The notes: generated from the sequence alone by a model not told the origin. Counted from the first letter of the stretch, positions 1 to 9,816 are shown. The stretch is DNA of 64,000 nucleotides from Gammaproteobacteria bacterium (GCA_016882265.1 VGVB01000001.1:162882-226881); one strand, 5' to 3'. Translations and numbers: made by a program.

Positions 1-1075
1 CATGCGCGTGATCAAGGTGATGCCGGTCGTGGCCGCGGGCGCGGACCCGGGCGAACCGGCCTTCCATGCCTACGGCGGCGGCCGCGGCTGCGAGAAGATC
101 CGCGTCGACCTGAAGAGCGCCGCCGGGCGTGGCGTCGTGCACCGCCTCGCACGCGCCGCGGACGTGCTGATCGAGAGCTACCGGCCCGGCGTCGCCGCGC
201 GCCTCGGCATCGGCTGGGAGGAGCTGCACGCGCTGAACCCGCGGCTCGTGTACTGCTCGACCAGCGGTTACGGCCAGCACGGTCCGTACGCGCAGTGGGC
301 CGGCCACGATCTCAACTACCTCGCGGTCGGCGGCTATCTCGGCTGCAGCGGCCGCGATGCGGATGGGCGGCCGGCCATGCCCGGCGCCACGGTCGCCGAC
401 AGTGCGGGCGGCGGCATGCACGCGGCCGCGGCGATTCTCGCGGCGCTCCTCGGCCGCACGGTGAGCGGCGGCGGGACGTATCTCGATGTCGCCGTCGCGG
501 ATGGCGTACTGAACCTGATGTCGCTGTATCTCGACGAGTATCTCGCGACCGGCAGCGAGACCCGGCCGGGCAATGCACTGCTGACCGGCCGCTACGCCTG
601 CTACGGCATCTACGCGACGGCGGACGGCGGTCATCTCGCCGTCGGCGCGATCGAGCCGCGCTTCTTCCGCAACCTGTGCCAGATTCTCGATCTCGAGCGC
701 TTCGCTGATGCGCAGTACGACGCGAACCGGCAGGACGAGCTGCGCCGCGTGCTGCAGCGGCGCTTCCTGACCCGCAACCGTGACGACTGGGTCAGTCGGC
801 TCGCCGGCGCGGACACCTGCGTTGCACCGGTGCTGGGCATCGCCGAGGTCGCGGCCGATCCGCATCTGCGCGCGCGGCACAGCTTCATGCCGGCGCGGCA
901 TCCGCAGCACGGCGAGTTCGAACAGATGGCGCCGATTCTGGCCGGAGCCGAGCGCCAGCAGTCGGTGCACGAGCTGCCACCGGCCGGGTCCACCGACACG
1001 GCGGCCGTGCTGCGCTCGCTGGATTTCTCCGCGGACGAGGCGCGGGAGCTGTTGCAGAGCGGGAGTGTGCAATGA
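1..1075 (+). CDS. CaiB/BaiF family III CoA-transferase, 5' end cut by window
   Basis: Family III CoA-transferases move CoA between an acyl-CoA and a free carboxylic acid through an aspartyl-CoA thioester. The first visible residues (RVIKV) match the ADVIKVE block that normally lies about 35 residues into these proteins, so the true start is upstream of the window and the first ATG is internal. The nucleophile region is present (VADSAGGGMHAA, near visible residue 130), followed by the ILAALLGR helix. The stop overlaps the next start as ATGA, so it is translationally coupled to the hydratase genes. The substrate is unknown. The family call is secure. Confidence 0.9.
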   Translation, partial: MRVIKVMPVVAAGADPGEPAFHAYGGGRGCEKIRVDLKSAAGRGVVHRLARAADVLIESYRPGVAARLGIGWEELHALNPRLVYCSTSGYGQHGPYAQWAGHDLNYLAVGGYLGCSGRDADGRPAMPGATVADSAGGGMHAAAAILAALLGRTVSGGGTYLDVAVADGVLNLMSLYLDEYLATGSETRPGNALLTGRYACYGIYATADGGHLAVGAIEPRFFRNLCQILDLERFADAQYDANRQDELRRVLQRRFLTRNRDDWVSRLAGADTCVAPVLGIAEVAADPHLRARHSFMPARHPQHGEFEQMAPILAGAERQQSVHELPPAGSTDTAAVLRSLDFSADEARELLQSGSVQ

Positions 1076-1614
1076 GTGCGACGATGGCGATTCCGGACGA
1101 GCCGCTGCCGCCGGCGGTCCGCGAGCTGATCGGCAAGCCGGTGTACGAGGAACAGAGCGAGTTCCCGATCGAGATGGGCTACGTGTACAACACCTGCGCG
1201 GCGACGCAGAACGGCAATCCGCTGTTCTGGGACGCGCAGGTCGCCGGCGAAATCACCGCCGGCCCGATCGCGCCACCGTCGATGCTGTCGGTGTGGATGC
1301 GGCCGCACTACTGGACGCCGGGCGCGACCGGGGAACGCACGCCGCTGCAGACGCATTTCGACCTCAAGGCGCTGTGCCGGCTGCCGGAAGCGATCGTCAC
1401 CGGCATCGAGACCGTGTTCGGCGAGCCAGTGCGGATGGGCGACGTGCTGACGATGCGGCAGATCGTCCGCTCGGTCAGCCCGCTGAAGCAGACGAAGCTC
1501 GGCATCGGGCGGTTCTGGTCCATCGACGTCGAGACCACCAACCAGCGCGGCGACTGGGTCGGCACCGAGACCTACACCTGTCTCGGCTACCGCCGCACGG
1601 AGGCGCGAGTATGA
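1072..1614 (+). CDS. MaoC-type dehydratase N-terminal-domain protein (hot-dog, FAS1-like)
   Basis: 180 aa single hot-dog protein of the MaoC_dehydrat_N (FAS1-like dehydratase) type. The segment TQNGNPLFWD near residue 43 corresponds to the hydratase motif but lacks the His, as in the non-catalytic half of two-part hydratases. It overlaps both neighbours by ATGA. The following gene carries the catalytic half, so the pair probably forms a heteromeric 2-enoyl-CoA hydratase similar in layout to ChsH1-ChsH2 of actinobacterial sterol side-chain degradation. The heteromer is inferred from adjacency and motif split; the fold is clear. Confidence 0.82.
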   Translation: MSATMAIPDEPLPPAVRELIGKPVYEEQSEFPIEMGYVYNTCAATQNGNPLFWDAQVAGEITAGPIAPPSMLSVWMRPHYWTPGATGERTPLQTHFDLKALCRLPEAIVTGIETVFGEPVRMGDVLTMRQIVRSVSPLKQTKLGIGRFWSIDVETTNQRGDWVGTETYTCLGYRRTEARV

Positions 1615-2093
1615 CCGCGCCGCGCAGTCTGACCGCTCCAGAGGTGCAGGTCGGCCAGGAACTGCCGCCGCTGACGCACCACGTCACGGCGACGACGGTC
1701 GTGCTCGGCGCGCTGGCCAGCCGTGACTGGCGGCCGATGCACCATGACAAGGATTTCGCCGTCAACCGCAATGGCGTGCGCGACATCTTCATCAACACGC
1801 CGAACAACGCGGCCTGGTTCGAGCGTTTCGTCACCGACTGGAGCGGCCCGCAGGGCCGCCTCGGCCGGATGAGCTTCAAGATGAAAACTCCGGTGTTCCC
1901 GGGCGACGACATGACCTTCAGCGGCCGCGTCGCCGCCACCTCGGTGGATGCCAGCGGCTGTCACTGGGTGGATCTCGACGTTGCCGTGTCGGTGGCCGGC
2001 AAGGTGCACACTGAGGGCCGCATCCGCCTGGCGCTGCCGGCCGATCCGAACGACAACCCGTGGCGGCGCCAAGGCGCGGACTGGAAGCCGTGA
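1611..2093 (+). CDS. MaoC-like acyl dehydratase, catalytic half
   Basis: 160 aa hot-dog protein. It has the hydratase-2 signature in the form SRDWRPMHHD (about residues 38-47), with the catalytic Asp and His in place. Expected reaction: addition of water to a trans-2-enoyl-CoA. The ATG overlaps the previous stop, which supports this start and co-translation with the N-type partner. The next gene in the operon is an acyl-CoA dehydrogenase, which would supply its enoyl-CoA substrate. The real substrate could be bulky, because split MaoC hydratases are often found in sterol or cyclic-acid pathways (inference). Confidence 0.85.
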   Translation: MTAPRSLTAPEVQVGQELPPLTHHVTATTVVLGALASRDWRPMHHDKDFAVNRNGVRDIFINTPNNAAWFERFVTDWSGPQGRLGRMSFKMKTPVFPGDDMTFSGRVAATSVDASGCHWVDLDVAVSVAGKVHTEGRIRLALPADPNDNPWRRQGADWKP

Positions 2094-2133
2094 ACGCACC
2101 GCCGATTCGCACGATCATCACGAGAGCCTGACC

Positions 2134-3288
2134 ATGGAACTGAAGTTCACCGACGAACAGCGCATGCTGCGCGAGACGACCCGCGACCTGTGCCAGTCGC
2201 ACTGCGGCGCCGACGTCGTGCGGCAGATGGAGAACGACCGGCTTGGCGTGCCGGCCGAGCTGTGGGCGAACATGCGCGAGATGGGCCTGCCCGGCATCCT
2301 CGTGCCGCAGGAGCTCGGCGGACTCGGCCTCAGCCTGCTCGACTGCGCGGTGATCTTCGAGGAGCTCGGCCGCGCGCTGGCGCCGGGACCGCTGTTCGCG
2401 AGCGCCGTGCTCGGCGTGCTCGCGCTGCGCCGCGCCGGCGGCCAGGATGAATGGCTGCGGGCGCTCGGCGCCGGCGAGCGGATCATCGTGCCGGCCTGGC
2501 TGGAGCCGGACGGTGGCTACCGTGCAGAGGGCGTGAAGCTGCGCGCGCAAGCGGCGGCCGGCGGCTGGCGTCTCGACGGCGTCAAGCGCCACGTCGTCTG
2601 CGCGGCGGCGGCCGATGCGCTGCTGGTGCTGGCGCGCAGCGGCGCCGCGGCGGAGGACATCGATCTGTTCCTGGTCGACCGGGATGCGCCGGGCGTCGCG
2701 CTCGAGCAGCAACGGACGATGGCCACCGACACGCAGTACCGGGTCACGTTCACCGGCGTCGCGGTGCCGGAGAGCCGGCGGCTCGGTGCGCCGCGCGGCG
2801 GCTGGCGCCTGTGGCACGCGACGATGCTCGAGAGCATCATTCTCGCCGCCGCGACCGCGGCCGGCGGTGCCGAGCGCGCGCTCGAGATCACGGTGCAGTA
2901 TTCCAAGGATCGCCAGCAGTTCGGCAAGCCGCTCGGCGCCTTCCAGGCGCTGGCGCACTACATGGCGGATGCCTCGCCGGTGGTCGAGGGCGCGAAAGTG
3001 CTGGTGTACGAGGCGGCCTGGGCGCACGCGACCGGCCGCGACATCGGCCGCCTGGCGCCGATGGCCAAGCTGTTCGCCTGCAAGGCCTTCCGCGACGTCA
3101 CCGCGATGGCGCAGCAGGTACACGGCGGCATCGGCTTCACGCTCGACTACGACATCCAGTTGTTCTACCGGCGGGCCAAGCATCTGCAGCTCAACTGGTG
3201 GGACTCGCGCTTTCTCGAGGAACTGGTCGCGGCGCAGGTGCTCGACCGTCCCGGCGAACGCACGATCCCCGACCCGTTCGCGGGCTGA
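2134..3288 (+). CDS. Acyl-CoA dehydrogenase family protein lacking the usual YEGT glutamate
   Basis: 384 aa, full-length acyl-CoA dehydrogenase (FAD, alpha,beta-oxidation of acyl-CoA). N-terminal helical domain (MREMGLPGILVPQELGGLGLS, typical), middle beta domain, and C-terminal helices with YSKDRQQFGKPLGAFQA and HGGIGFT. In medium/short-chain enzymes the catalytic base sits in an IYEGT motif after RDAK. Here the aligned stretch after RRAK reads HLQLNWWDSRF, with no Glu. This resembles the FadE subfamily used in steroid degradation, where paired subunits occur and the base can lie elsewhere. The ATG start follows a 40-nt gap after the hydratase gene. Family certain, activity less so. Confidence 0.88.
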   Translation: MELKFTDEQRMLRETTRDLCQSHCGADVVRQMENDRLGVPAELWANMREMGLPGILVPQELGGLGLSLLDCAVIFEELGRALAPGPLFASAVLGVLALRRAGGQDEWLRALGAGERIIVPAWLEPDGGYRAEGVKLRAQAAAGGWRLDGVKRHVVCAAAADALLVLARSGAAAEDIDLFLVDRDAPGVALEQQRTMATDTQYRVTFTGVAVPESRRLGAPRGGWRLWHATMLESIILAAATAAGGAERALEITVQYSKDRQQFGKPLGAFQALAHYMADASPVVEGAKVLVYEAAWAHATGRDIGRLAPMAKLFACKAFRDVTAMAQQVHGGIGFTLDYDIQLFYRRAKHLQLNWWDSRFLEELVAAQVLDRPGERTIPDPFAG

Positions 3289-3323
3289 GCGGCGGCCACC
3301 GGCAACAGCGAGGGACGGCAGAC

Positions 3324-4157
3324 ATGACCGAGGAAACCTTCACCAACATCCGCTTCGCGCTCGAGGACCGGGTCGGCATCATCACGCTCAACCGTCCCGA
3401 CAAGCTGAACGCGGTGAGCTGGGAACTGGCCGAGGAGCTGTCCGGGCTGCTGTACCGCCTGCGGACCCGCGACGAGGTCCGGGCGATCGTGCTGACCGGC
3501 GCGGGCCGCGGCTTCTGCGCCGGCGGCGATGCCGATTTCCTGAGCGGCGACAGCGAGCGGCCGATGCCCGGCACCTCGGACACTTCGCGGCCGATCCCGC
3601 GCTCGCAGCGCAAGTCGCCGGGTGGCCCGTTCTTCGAGGTCACCCGCCAGCTCATCCTCGTGGACAAGCCGGTGATCGCCGCGATCCAGGGCCCGGCGGT
3701 CGGGGCGGGACTGGCTTATGCGCTGGCCTGCGACCGGCGCTTCGGCGATACGACGACGCGGATGTCGGCGATCTTCACCAACATCGGCGTCGCGCCCGAC
3801 TGCGGGCTGTCGTATTTCCTGCCGCGGATCGTCGGCCTGCCGAACGCGCTGATGATGGTCGAGACCGGCCGGATCTGCAAAGCCGAGGAGTGCCAGAAGC
3901 TGGGCCTGCTGGACGAACTGGTGCCGGAGGGCAAGGCACTGGCGGCCGCGCTCGAGTACGCGCAGCGGATCGCAGAGCGCGCCAGCGTCGCGGTGGACAT
4001 GGCGCGGCGCATGATTCACCTGTCGTACCAGTACACGCTCGACGAGATGCTGGAGTACGAAGGCCTGGCCGGCGTCGTGGTCGCCTACAGCGCCGACGCG
4101 AAGGAAGGCACGGCCGCGTTCCTCGAGAAGCGCAAGCCGGTATTCCGCGGCGCATGA
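3324..4157 (+). CDS. Enoyl-CoA hydratase/isomerase (crotonase family)
   Basis: 277 aa crotonase. The oxyanion-hole segments are clear: GRGFCAGGDADF near residue 65, and GPAVGAGLAYALACDRR near residue 115. The stretch IGVAPDCGLSYFLPRIVG has Asp where classical hydratases have Glu164, typical of PaaG-like or isomerase-type members. It probably hydrates or isomerises an enoyl-CoA in the same pathway as the preceding dehydrogenase. The ATG follows a 35-nt gap, and the stop overlaps the next gene (ATGA). The specific substrate cannot be read. Confidence 0.88.
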   Translation: MTEETFTNIRFALEDRVGIITLNRPDKLNAVSWELAEELSGLLYRLRTRDEVRAIVLTGAGRGFCAGGDADFLSGDSERPMPGTSDTSRPIPRSQRKSPGGPFFEVTRQLILVDKPVIAAIQGPAVGAGLAYALACDRRFGDTTTRMSAIFTNIGVAPDCGLSYFLPRIVGLPNALMMVETGRICKAEECQKLGLLDELVPEGKALAAALEYAQRIAERASVAVDMARRMIHLSYQYTLDEMLEYEGLAGVVVAYSADAKEGTAAFLEKRKPVFRGA

Positions 4158-5383
4158 GCATGCTGCCGCTTGCGGGCCTGCGTGTTCTCGACGTGGCCAC
4201 GATGATGGCGGGGCCCTACGGTGCCACACTGCTCGGCGACCTCGGCGCTGACGTCATCAAAGTCGAGTCGCACTACGGTGATGAAAGCCGCTACCTGGGC
4301 CCGAAGCGCGGCGGCGAGTGCGGTTCCTATCTGAGCCTGAACCGCAGCAAGCGCGACCTCGTGCTCGACCTGCAGCAGCCGCAGGGCCAGGAGGTCTTTG
4401 CGCGGCTCGCCGCCACCGCCGACGTGCTGGTCACCAACGTGCGCGAGCCGGCGCTCGGCCGGCTCGGTCTCGACTACGAGCAGGTCCGCGTGCACCGGCC
4501 GGATATCGTCTGGATCCGGGTCACGGCCTTCGGCCCGGACGGTCCGTACGCGGGGCGGCCCGGCATCGACTTTCTGACCCAGGGCTACGCTGGCGCGTTG
4601 ACCCTGAACGGCCACCCGGACTCGCCGCCGGTACGGACCGGTCTGCCGGTGGTTGACGCCGTTACCTCACTGCTGGTCGCCAACGCCGCGCTCGCGGCGC
4701 TGCGCGTGCGCGACCGGACCGGCGCCGGTCAGCGCATCGAGGTCTCGCTGCTCGATGCGCTGATGCACGCGCAGGCGAGTTCGATCGGCAGCTTCCTCGC
4801 GACCGGCGAGCGCCCGGTGAAGACCGGCAACCGCAGCCTGTACTTCGCTCCGTCCGGCGTCTATCCGACCCGCGACGGACGGAGCGTGGTCATCACGACA
4901 CCGGGCGAGAAGTTCTTCGCCAACGTGTGCCGCGCGCTCGGCACGGACTGGGATGAGGACCCGCGCTTCTGCGATATCCGCGCACGGCTTGCGAACCAGG
5001 ACGAGTTGGACCACCTGATCGCGGAGCGCACGCGCCAGTTCGACCGCGACGAACTGGTCGAACGGCTGGTCGCCGCTGACGTGCTGACCGCGCCGATCAA
5101 CGAGGTCGAGGACGTGGTCCGCGACCCGCAGATCCGCCACAACGGGATGATCGTTTCGGTCCCGCATCCGCTGCTCGGCGGCGTGAACGTGACCGGCGTG
5201 CCGATCCGGTTCTACGATACCCCCTGTACGGTGACCCGCCACCCGCCGCTGCTGGGTGAGCACACGCGCGAGCTGCTGGTGGAACTCGGCTACGGCGCGG
5301 CCGAGATCGAGGCGCTGATCGCGGCTGGCGTGGCTGCCGACCGGGCCGCACTGCAGCGCCGGGGCCGGGGCCGCGGCGGATAG
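4154..5383 (+). CDS. CaiB/BaiF family III CoA-transferase
   Basis: 409 aa, standard length. It opens with LAGLRVLDVATMMAGPYG and GDLGADVIKVES, which fixes the start. The nucleophilic Asp is present in GLPVVDAVTSLL (near residue 170), followed by the RDRTGAGQ turn. The full-length C-terminal domain includes DVLTAPINEVEDV. It probably activates or releases a carboxylic acid by CoA exchange. It is the last gene before an 86-nt gap, after which the carboxylase genes begin, so it may end one transcription unit or be continuous with the next. Confidence 0.9.
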   Translation: MSMLPLAGLRVLDVATMMAGPYGATLLGDLGADVIKVESHYGDESRYLGPKRGGECGSYLSLNRSKRDLVLDLQQPQGQEVFARLAATADVLVTNVREPALGRLGLDYEQVRVHRPDIVWIRVTAFGPDGPYAGRPGIDFLTQGYAGALTLNGHPDSPPVRTGLPVVDAVTSLLVANAALAALRVRDRTGAGQRIEVSLLDALMHAQASSIGSFLATGERPVKTGNRSLYFAPSGVYPTRDGRSVVITTPGEKFFANVCRALGTDWDEDPRFCDIRARLANQDELDHLIAERTRQFDRDELVERLVAADVLTAPINEVEDVVRDPQIRHNGMIVSVPHPLLGGVNVTGVPIRFYDTPCTVTRHPPLLGEHTRELLVELGYGAAEIEALIAAGVAADRAALQRRGRGRGG

Positions 5384-5469
5384 TCCGGATAGGGGATGGC
5401 GCCGCGCCGGGCCCGTTTGCGATGATGGCGGCGGGGGACCGGGCGCGCCTTGCTGGAGGCTGTTGAATC

Positions 5470-7614
5470 ATGCGACGTTTCCTGGCGGCCTGCGATGCGG
5501 GCGGAACGATGACCGACGTGATCCTCGTCGACGAGGAGGGCCGCTCGGTCGTGGGCAAGGCCTCGACCACGCCGCAGGACGAGAGCATCGGCTACATGGA
5601 GGCCTTCCGCGAGGCCTGCGACTACTTCGGCATCCCGCAGGAGGAGCAGCAGCAGTTCGGCCGCCAGCTCGAGACCGCGATCTACACCGGCACCTCGATG
5701 CTCAACTGCGTGATCAACATGGCCGGCTATCGCACCGGCCTGATCACCACGCGCGGCTTCGAGGACATCAACGCGCAGGGGCGCGGCAAGCAGACCTTCA
5801 TCGGACTGCAATGGTCCGAGATCACCCACATGCAGTATCGGAAGCACCGGGTGCCGCTGGTGCCGCGGCGGCTTTCGCGCGGGGTGACCGAACGCATCGA
5901 CATGTTCGGCAAGGTCGTGATCCCGCTGTATGAACACGAGGTCGAGCAGGCCGCGCGCGAGCTGATCGTCGGCGAGAACTGCCAGTCGATCGCGATCGTG
6001 TTCCTGCAGTCTTACGTCAATCCGGAGCACGAGGAGCGCGCCGCGGCGATCGTGCGCCGCGTGCTGCACGAGACCGGCCGCGACATGCCGGTCGAACTGT
6101 CGTCGCGGGTCGCGCCGACGATGCGCGAGATCTCGCGCGCCAACTCGACGATCGTGCAGGCTTACGCCTCGGATCCGGCGCGCAAGCAGCTCTTCCGCAT
6201 CGAGCAGGAACTGCACCGGATCGGCTACCAGCACAGCCTGAAGACCGTGCTCGGCTACGGTGGCGTCACCAACATCCGCTACCAGCGGCTGTTCGAGGCG
6301 GCGATGTCCGGCCCGGTCGGCGGGCTGATGGGCGCGCGCTACCTCGGCAGCGTGATCGGCGAGCACAACATCGTCTGCTCCGACGTCGGCGGCACCTCGT
6401 TCGACGCCGGCTGCATCACGGCCGGCATGCTGCCGATCACGCGCGAGCCGGCCTTCCAGGGCATGTACGTCAGCGCGCCGATGCTCGGCATCACCTCGAT
6501 CGGCGCCGGCACCGGCACCTACATCCGCATCGATCCGGCGACCAGCCGCATCAAGCTCGGGCCGGACTCGGCCGGTGGCACCCCGGGGCCGACCTTCATG
6601 GAGGCCGGCAACACGACGCCGACGATCAACGACGCCAATCTGCTGCTGGGCATCCTCAACGAGAAGAACTACCTCGGCGGCAAGGTGCACGTGAACAAGG
6701 AGGTCTCGTACCGGCTGTTCAAGGAGAAGGTCGCCGACCCGCTCGGCATGGACGTCTACGACGCCTGCGAGATGTGCATCGACCTGCTCAACGTCATCAT
6801 GCGCGAGCATCTGGTGCGCAGCCTGATGGTCGGCCGCGACCTGCGCGACTACGTGCTGCTCGGCTATGGCGGCGGCGGCCCGCTGCACCTGCTGCCGTAT
6901 GCCGGCGACCATCCGTACAAGGCGGTCATCACCGTACCGTGGGCCGGCGGCTTCTCGGCCTGGGGCGGCGCCTGCATGGACTACGCGCACCGGCGGCACC
7001 AGAGCGTGACAGCGCTGGTGTCGCCGCAGGCGAGCAGCGCCGAGCGCGTCGCCGCGATGCAGCCGGTGGTCGCGGTCTGGAACCACCTGCGCGATGCGCT
7101 GCTCGAGGAGCTGCTGGCCGAGGGCTTCCAGCGCGAGCAGATCACGATCCAGCCGGTGGCCTACGTCCGCTATTACGGTCAGCTCGAGGATGTCGAGGTC
7201 GCCTCACCGGTCGCGACGGTCGCCAGCCAGGCCGATCTGGATGCGCTGTTCGGTCGCTTCGAGGAGAACTACACGCGGCTGTTCACGCTGGCGGCACGAC
7301 CCGGCGGCGGCACGTATCACGTGACCGAGGCAGCGGTCGTGGCGACGGTCGCCACCGTGAAGCCGCGGCTGGTCCGGCATCCGCTGGCCGGCGCGGCGCC
7401 GCCGGCGATGGCGGTGAAGGGCACGCGGCGCCTGTACCAGCAGGGCCAGTGGCATGACGCGGCCATCTACCGGATGGAGGCGATGCTGCCGGGCAACGAA
7501 GTGGACGGTCTCGCGGTCATCGAGGCCTCCAACACCACGCTGTTCGTACCGGCCGGCTGGCATGTGCGCATCGACGAGTACAACATCTACTGGATGACCA
7601 GGAAGGATGCCTGA
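5470..7614 (+). CDS. acxA: Acetone-carboxylase-type beta subunit (hydantoinase A/oxoprolinase family)
   Basis: 714 aa, close to the roughly 717 aa of the known acetone carboxylase beta subunit. The N-terminal phosphate-binding motif DAGGTMTDVILVDEEG and the second motif DVGGTSFDAG (near residue 305) mark the ASKHA-like ATP-dependent HyuA fold. KASTTPQDESIGYMEA, TGTSMLN and GVTERIDMFG are typical of the acetone/acetophenone carboxylase branch rather than 5-oxoprolinase. These enzymes carboxylate a ketone with bicarbonate at the expense of ATP. It is followed by the alpha and gamma subunits in the classical order. A GGAGG ribosome site precedes the ATG. The substrate may differ from acetone given the CoA-transferase-rich context. 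Confidence 0.85.
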   Translation: MRRFLAACDAGGTMTDVILVDEEGRSVVGKASTTPQDESIGYMEAFREACDYFGIPQEEQQQFGRQLETAIYTGTSMLNCVINMAGYRTGLITTRGFEDINAQGRGKQTFIGLQWSEITHMQYRKHRVPLVPRRLSRGVTERIDMFGKVVIPLYEHEVEQAARELIVGENCQSIAIVFLQSYVNPEHEERAAAIVRRVLHETGRDMPVELSSRVAPTMREISRANSTIVQAYASDPARKQLFRIEQELHRIGYQHSLKTVLGYGGVTNIRYQRLFEAAMSGPVGGLMGARYLGSVIGEHNIVCSDVGGTSFDAGCITAGMLPITREPAFQGMYVSAPMLGITSIGAGTGTYIRIDPATSRIKLGPDSAGGTPGPTFMEAGNTTPTINDANLLLGILNEKNYLGGKVHVNKEVSYRLFKEKVADPLGMDVYDACEMCIDLLNVIMREHLVRSLMVGRDLRDYVLLGYGGGGPLHLLPYAGDHPYKAVITVPWAGGFSAWGGACMDYAHRRHQSVTALVSPQASSAERVAAMQPVVAVWNHLRDALLEELLAEGFQREQITIQPVAYVRYYGQLEDVEVASPVATVASQADLDALFGRFEENYTRLFTLAARPGGGTYHVTEAAVVATVATVKPRLVRHPLAGAAPPAMAVKGTRRLYQQGQWHDAAIYRMEAMLPGNEVDGLAVIEASNTTLFVPAGWHVRIDEYNIYWMTRKDA

Positions 7615-9806
7615 TGGCGACGAAGCCGAAGCTCATCGAGCAACTGCGCAGCAATGACGAGTTGTTCGCCCGCACCGGCTGCATGTTCGGGCTGGAGCGG
7701 CTGCCCGAGAAGGAGCGTGACCGCGGCACCTACGAGGCTGTCTGGCACATCCTGCTCAACGTCTGCAACATCGCCTGGGAGGTTGGCTGCAAGGTGTCAT
7801 CGTCGCCGATTGCAGCCGAGGGCGGCGATGCGCTGTGGTCGCTGCATACGCCGACCGGCGAGTGCATCTGCACCTCGCGTGGCATCACCGCGCACGTCGG
7901 CTTGCTGGCTTCCATGGTGCGCAAGTTCATCGAGCTCGGCTACGAGGACCTGCCCGGTTTCCACCAGGGCGACATCTTCGAGAACAACGATCCGCACTAC
8001 GGCGGCATCCACTCGCCCGACTTCGACATGGCGATGCCGATCTTTTACCGCGGCGAACTGGTCGCGTGGGTGACCTCGGTGACGCACGTCAACGATGCCG
8101 GCTGCGTGCTGCCGGGCTCGATCTCGTTCATGAACCCGGACTGCTTCTCCGACGGTATCCCGGTGTCGGTCGAAAAGGTCGGCCAGGACGATCGCTTCTA
8201 CCCGTGGTACGAGGCCCGCATCCGCTCGCGCACGCGCACCCCGGACTTCGTGCTCGGCGATGCGCGCGGCCGGCTGGCCGGTTGTATCAAGGTGCGCGAG
8301 AAGCTGACCGAGACGATCGACAAGTACGGCCTCGAGTTCTTCCACAACGCGACGCGCGAGTACATCGAGGACAGCCGGCGCTATGCGACCGCGCGGATCC
8401 GCACGCAGACCGTGCCGGGGCGCGTGCGCAAGTCGCAGTTCAAGGATCTGGCGATGAAGGGCAAGAACGTGATTCTGCCCAACCAGAACGTCGACATCCT
8501 GATGAACCTGCCGATGGAGGTGACCATCGACAAGGACGCGCGCGTGCGCTTCTCGCTCGAGGGCGCGAGCGGCACCGTGCCGTTCGGCGAGAACGTCAGC
8601 CCGACGGCGCTGGCGTCGGGCCTGCTGATGGGCTACTCGCACGTGGTCGGCTTCGACATGTTCAACTCCGGCTCGACCTATGCGATGACCATCGAGCCGC
8701 CGCCGGAAGGCGCCTGGTGCAACCCGTTCCCGAAGAACTACTTCGCGGCCTGCGGGCTCGGCTGGGCGCCGACCGTGATGTGGCTGACCTCGCTGTACGA
8801 GGTCACCGGGCGGCTGTACTACATGCGCGGTTTCGTCGAAGAGATCTCGGCGGGTGCCGCGACGACGATGAGCGGTGAATGGGCCGGGCCGAACCAGTAC
8901 GGCATGTACATGGTCGGACTGACGCTCGAGCAGGCCAGCAACGGTTCGCCGGCACGCGGCATCGCCGACGGTGAACCGGCGGCCTGGTGCATCTTCACCG
9001 CGAACGCCGACTTCGGCAACGCCGAGGTCATGGAGCTGTACTACCCGATCATGTATCTCGGCCGGAACATGGAGCCGGACTCGGGCGGCTACGGCAAGTT
9101 CCGTGGCGGGCCCGGGCATACGGTGGTCTGGCTGATCAGGAACACGACCGGCATCGGTTTCACCGCGGCCTGTTCCGGCATCCGCAGCATGATCACGGCG
9201 AACCACGGCATGTGGGGCGCGTACCCGACGCCGCCGGACCGCGTGGCCTACGCGGCCGGGACCAACGTGCCGGAGCTGATCGCCGCGCGCCAGCCGCTGG
9301 TGCACGGCTACGGCGATCCGGAGCAGCCGGAGCTGGCGCAGAACGTCAAGGCCGCGACGCTCGAGACCAACGTCGTCGTGCCGTATTCGATCCCGCAGCC
9401 GCTGCACGACTACGATCTGGTGATCGACCCGATCTCCGGCTCGCAGGCGCTCGGTGATCCGCTCGAGCGCGATCCGGCGCTGGTGCGCGACGATCTGAAC
9501 AAGGGCCTGACCCGGCCGCGCGTCGCCGAGACGATTCACGGGGTCGTCGCGACCCGGGGGACGGATGGTGACTGGGTCGTGGATGCCGCGGCGACCGCCG
9601 CCCGGCGCCAGGCGATCCGCGCGGCGCGCAAGGCACGCGGTGTGCCGTTCCGCGACTGGTGGCAGCAGGAGCGCCGCAAGGTACAGAGCGGCGAGGGCAT
9701 GGCGGATGCCGTAAAGAACATGTGGAACAGCTCGATGGAGCTGTCGCCCGGCTATGCCGCGCGCTTGCGGCGGTTCTGGCGGCTGCCAGACGATTTCGCC
9801 TTCTGA
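7614..9806 (+). CDS. acxB: Acetone-carboxylase-type alpha subunit (hydantoinase B family)
   Basis: 730 aa HyuB-family subunit. Its start overlaps the beta-subunit stop by one base. Recognisable family segments are the FENNDPHYGGIHSPDF block near residue 122, the SFMNPDCFSDGIP stretch, and EPDSGGYGKFRGGPG near residue 485. In acetone carboxylase this subunit, with the beta subunit, forms the alpha2beta2gamma2 enzyme that makes the enol(phosphate) and carboxylates it at a metal centre. The length is slightly below the characterised alpha subunits. Being co-transcribed with a true gamma subunit excludes a simple hydantoinase or oxoprolinase. Confidence 0.85.
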   Translation: MATKPKLIEQLRSNDELFARTGCMFGLERLPEKERDRGTYEAVWHILLNVCNIAWEVGCKVSSSPIAAEGGDALWSLHTPTGECICTSRGITAHVGLLASMVRKFIELGYEDLPGFHQGDIFENNDPHYGGIHSPDFDMAMPIFYRGELVAWVTSVTHVNDAGCVLPGSISFMNPDCFSDGIPVSVEKVGQDDRFYPWYEARIRSRTRTPDFVLGDARGRLAGCIKVREKLTETIDKYGLEFFHNATREYIEDSRRYATARIRTQTVPGRVRKSQFKDLAMKGKNVILPNQNVDILMNLPMEVTIDKDARVRFSLEGASGTVPFGENVSPTALASGLLMGYSHVVGFDMFNSGSTYAMTIEPPPEGAWCNPFPKNYFAACGLGWAPTVMWLTSLYEVTGRLYYMRGFVEEISAGAATTMSGEWAGPNQYGMYMVGLTLEQASNGSPARGIADGEPAAWCIFTANADFGNAEVMELYYPIMYLGRNMEPDSGGYGKFRGGPGHTVVWLIRNTTGIGFTAACSGIRSMITANHGMWGAYPTPPDRVAYAAGTNVPELIAARQPLVHGYGDPEQPELAQNVKAATLETNVVVPYSIPQPLHDYDLVIDPISGSQALGDPLERDPALVRDDLNKGLTRPRVAETIHGVVATRGTDGDWVVDAAATAARRQAIRAARKARGVPFRDWWQQERRKVQSGEGMADAVKNMWNSSMELSPGYAARLRRFWRLPDDFAF

Positions 9807-9816
9807 GGAGGACGCC

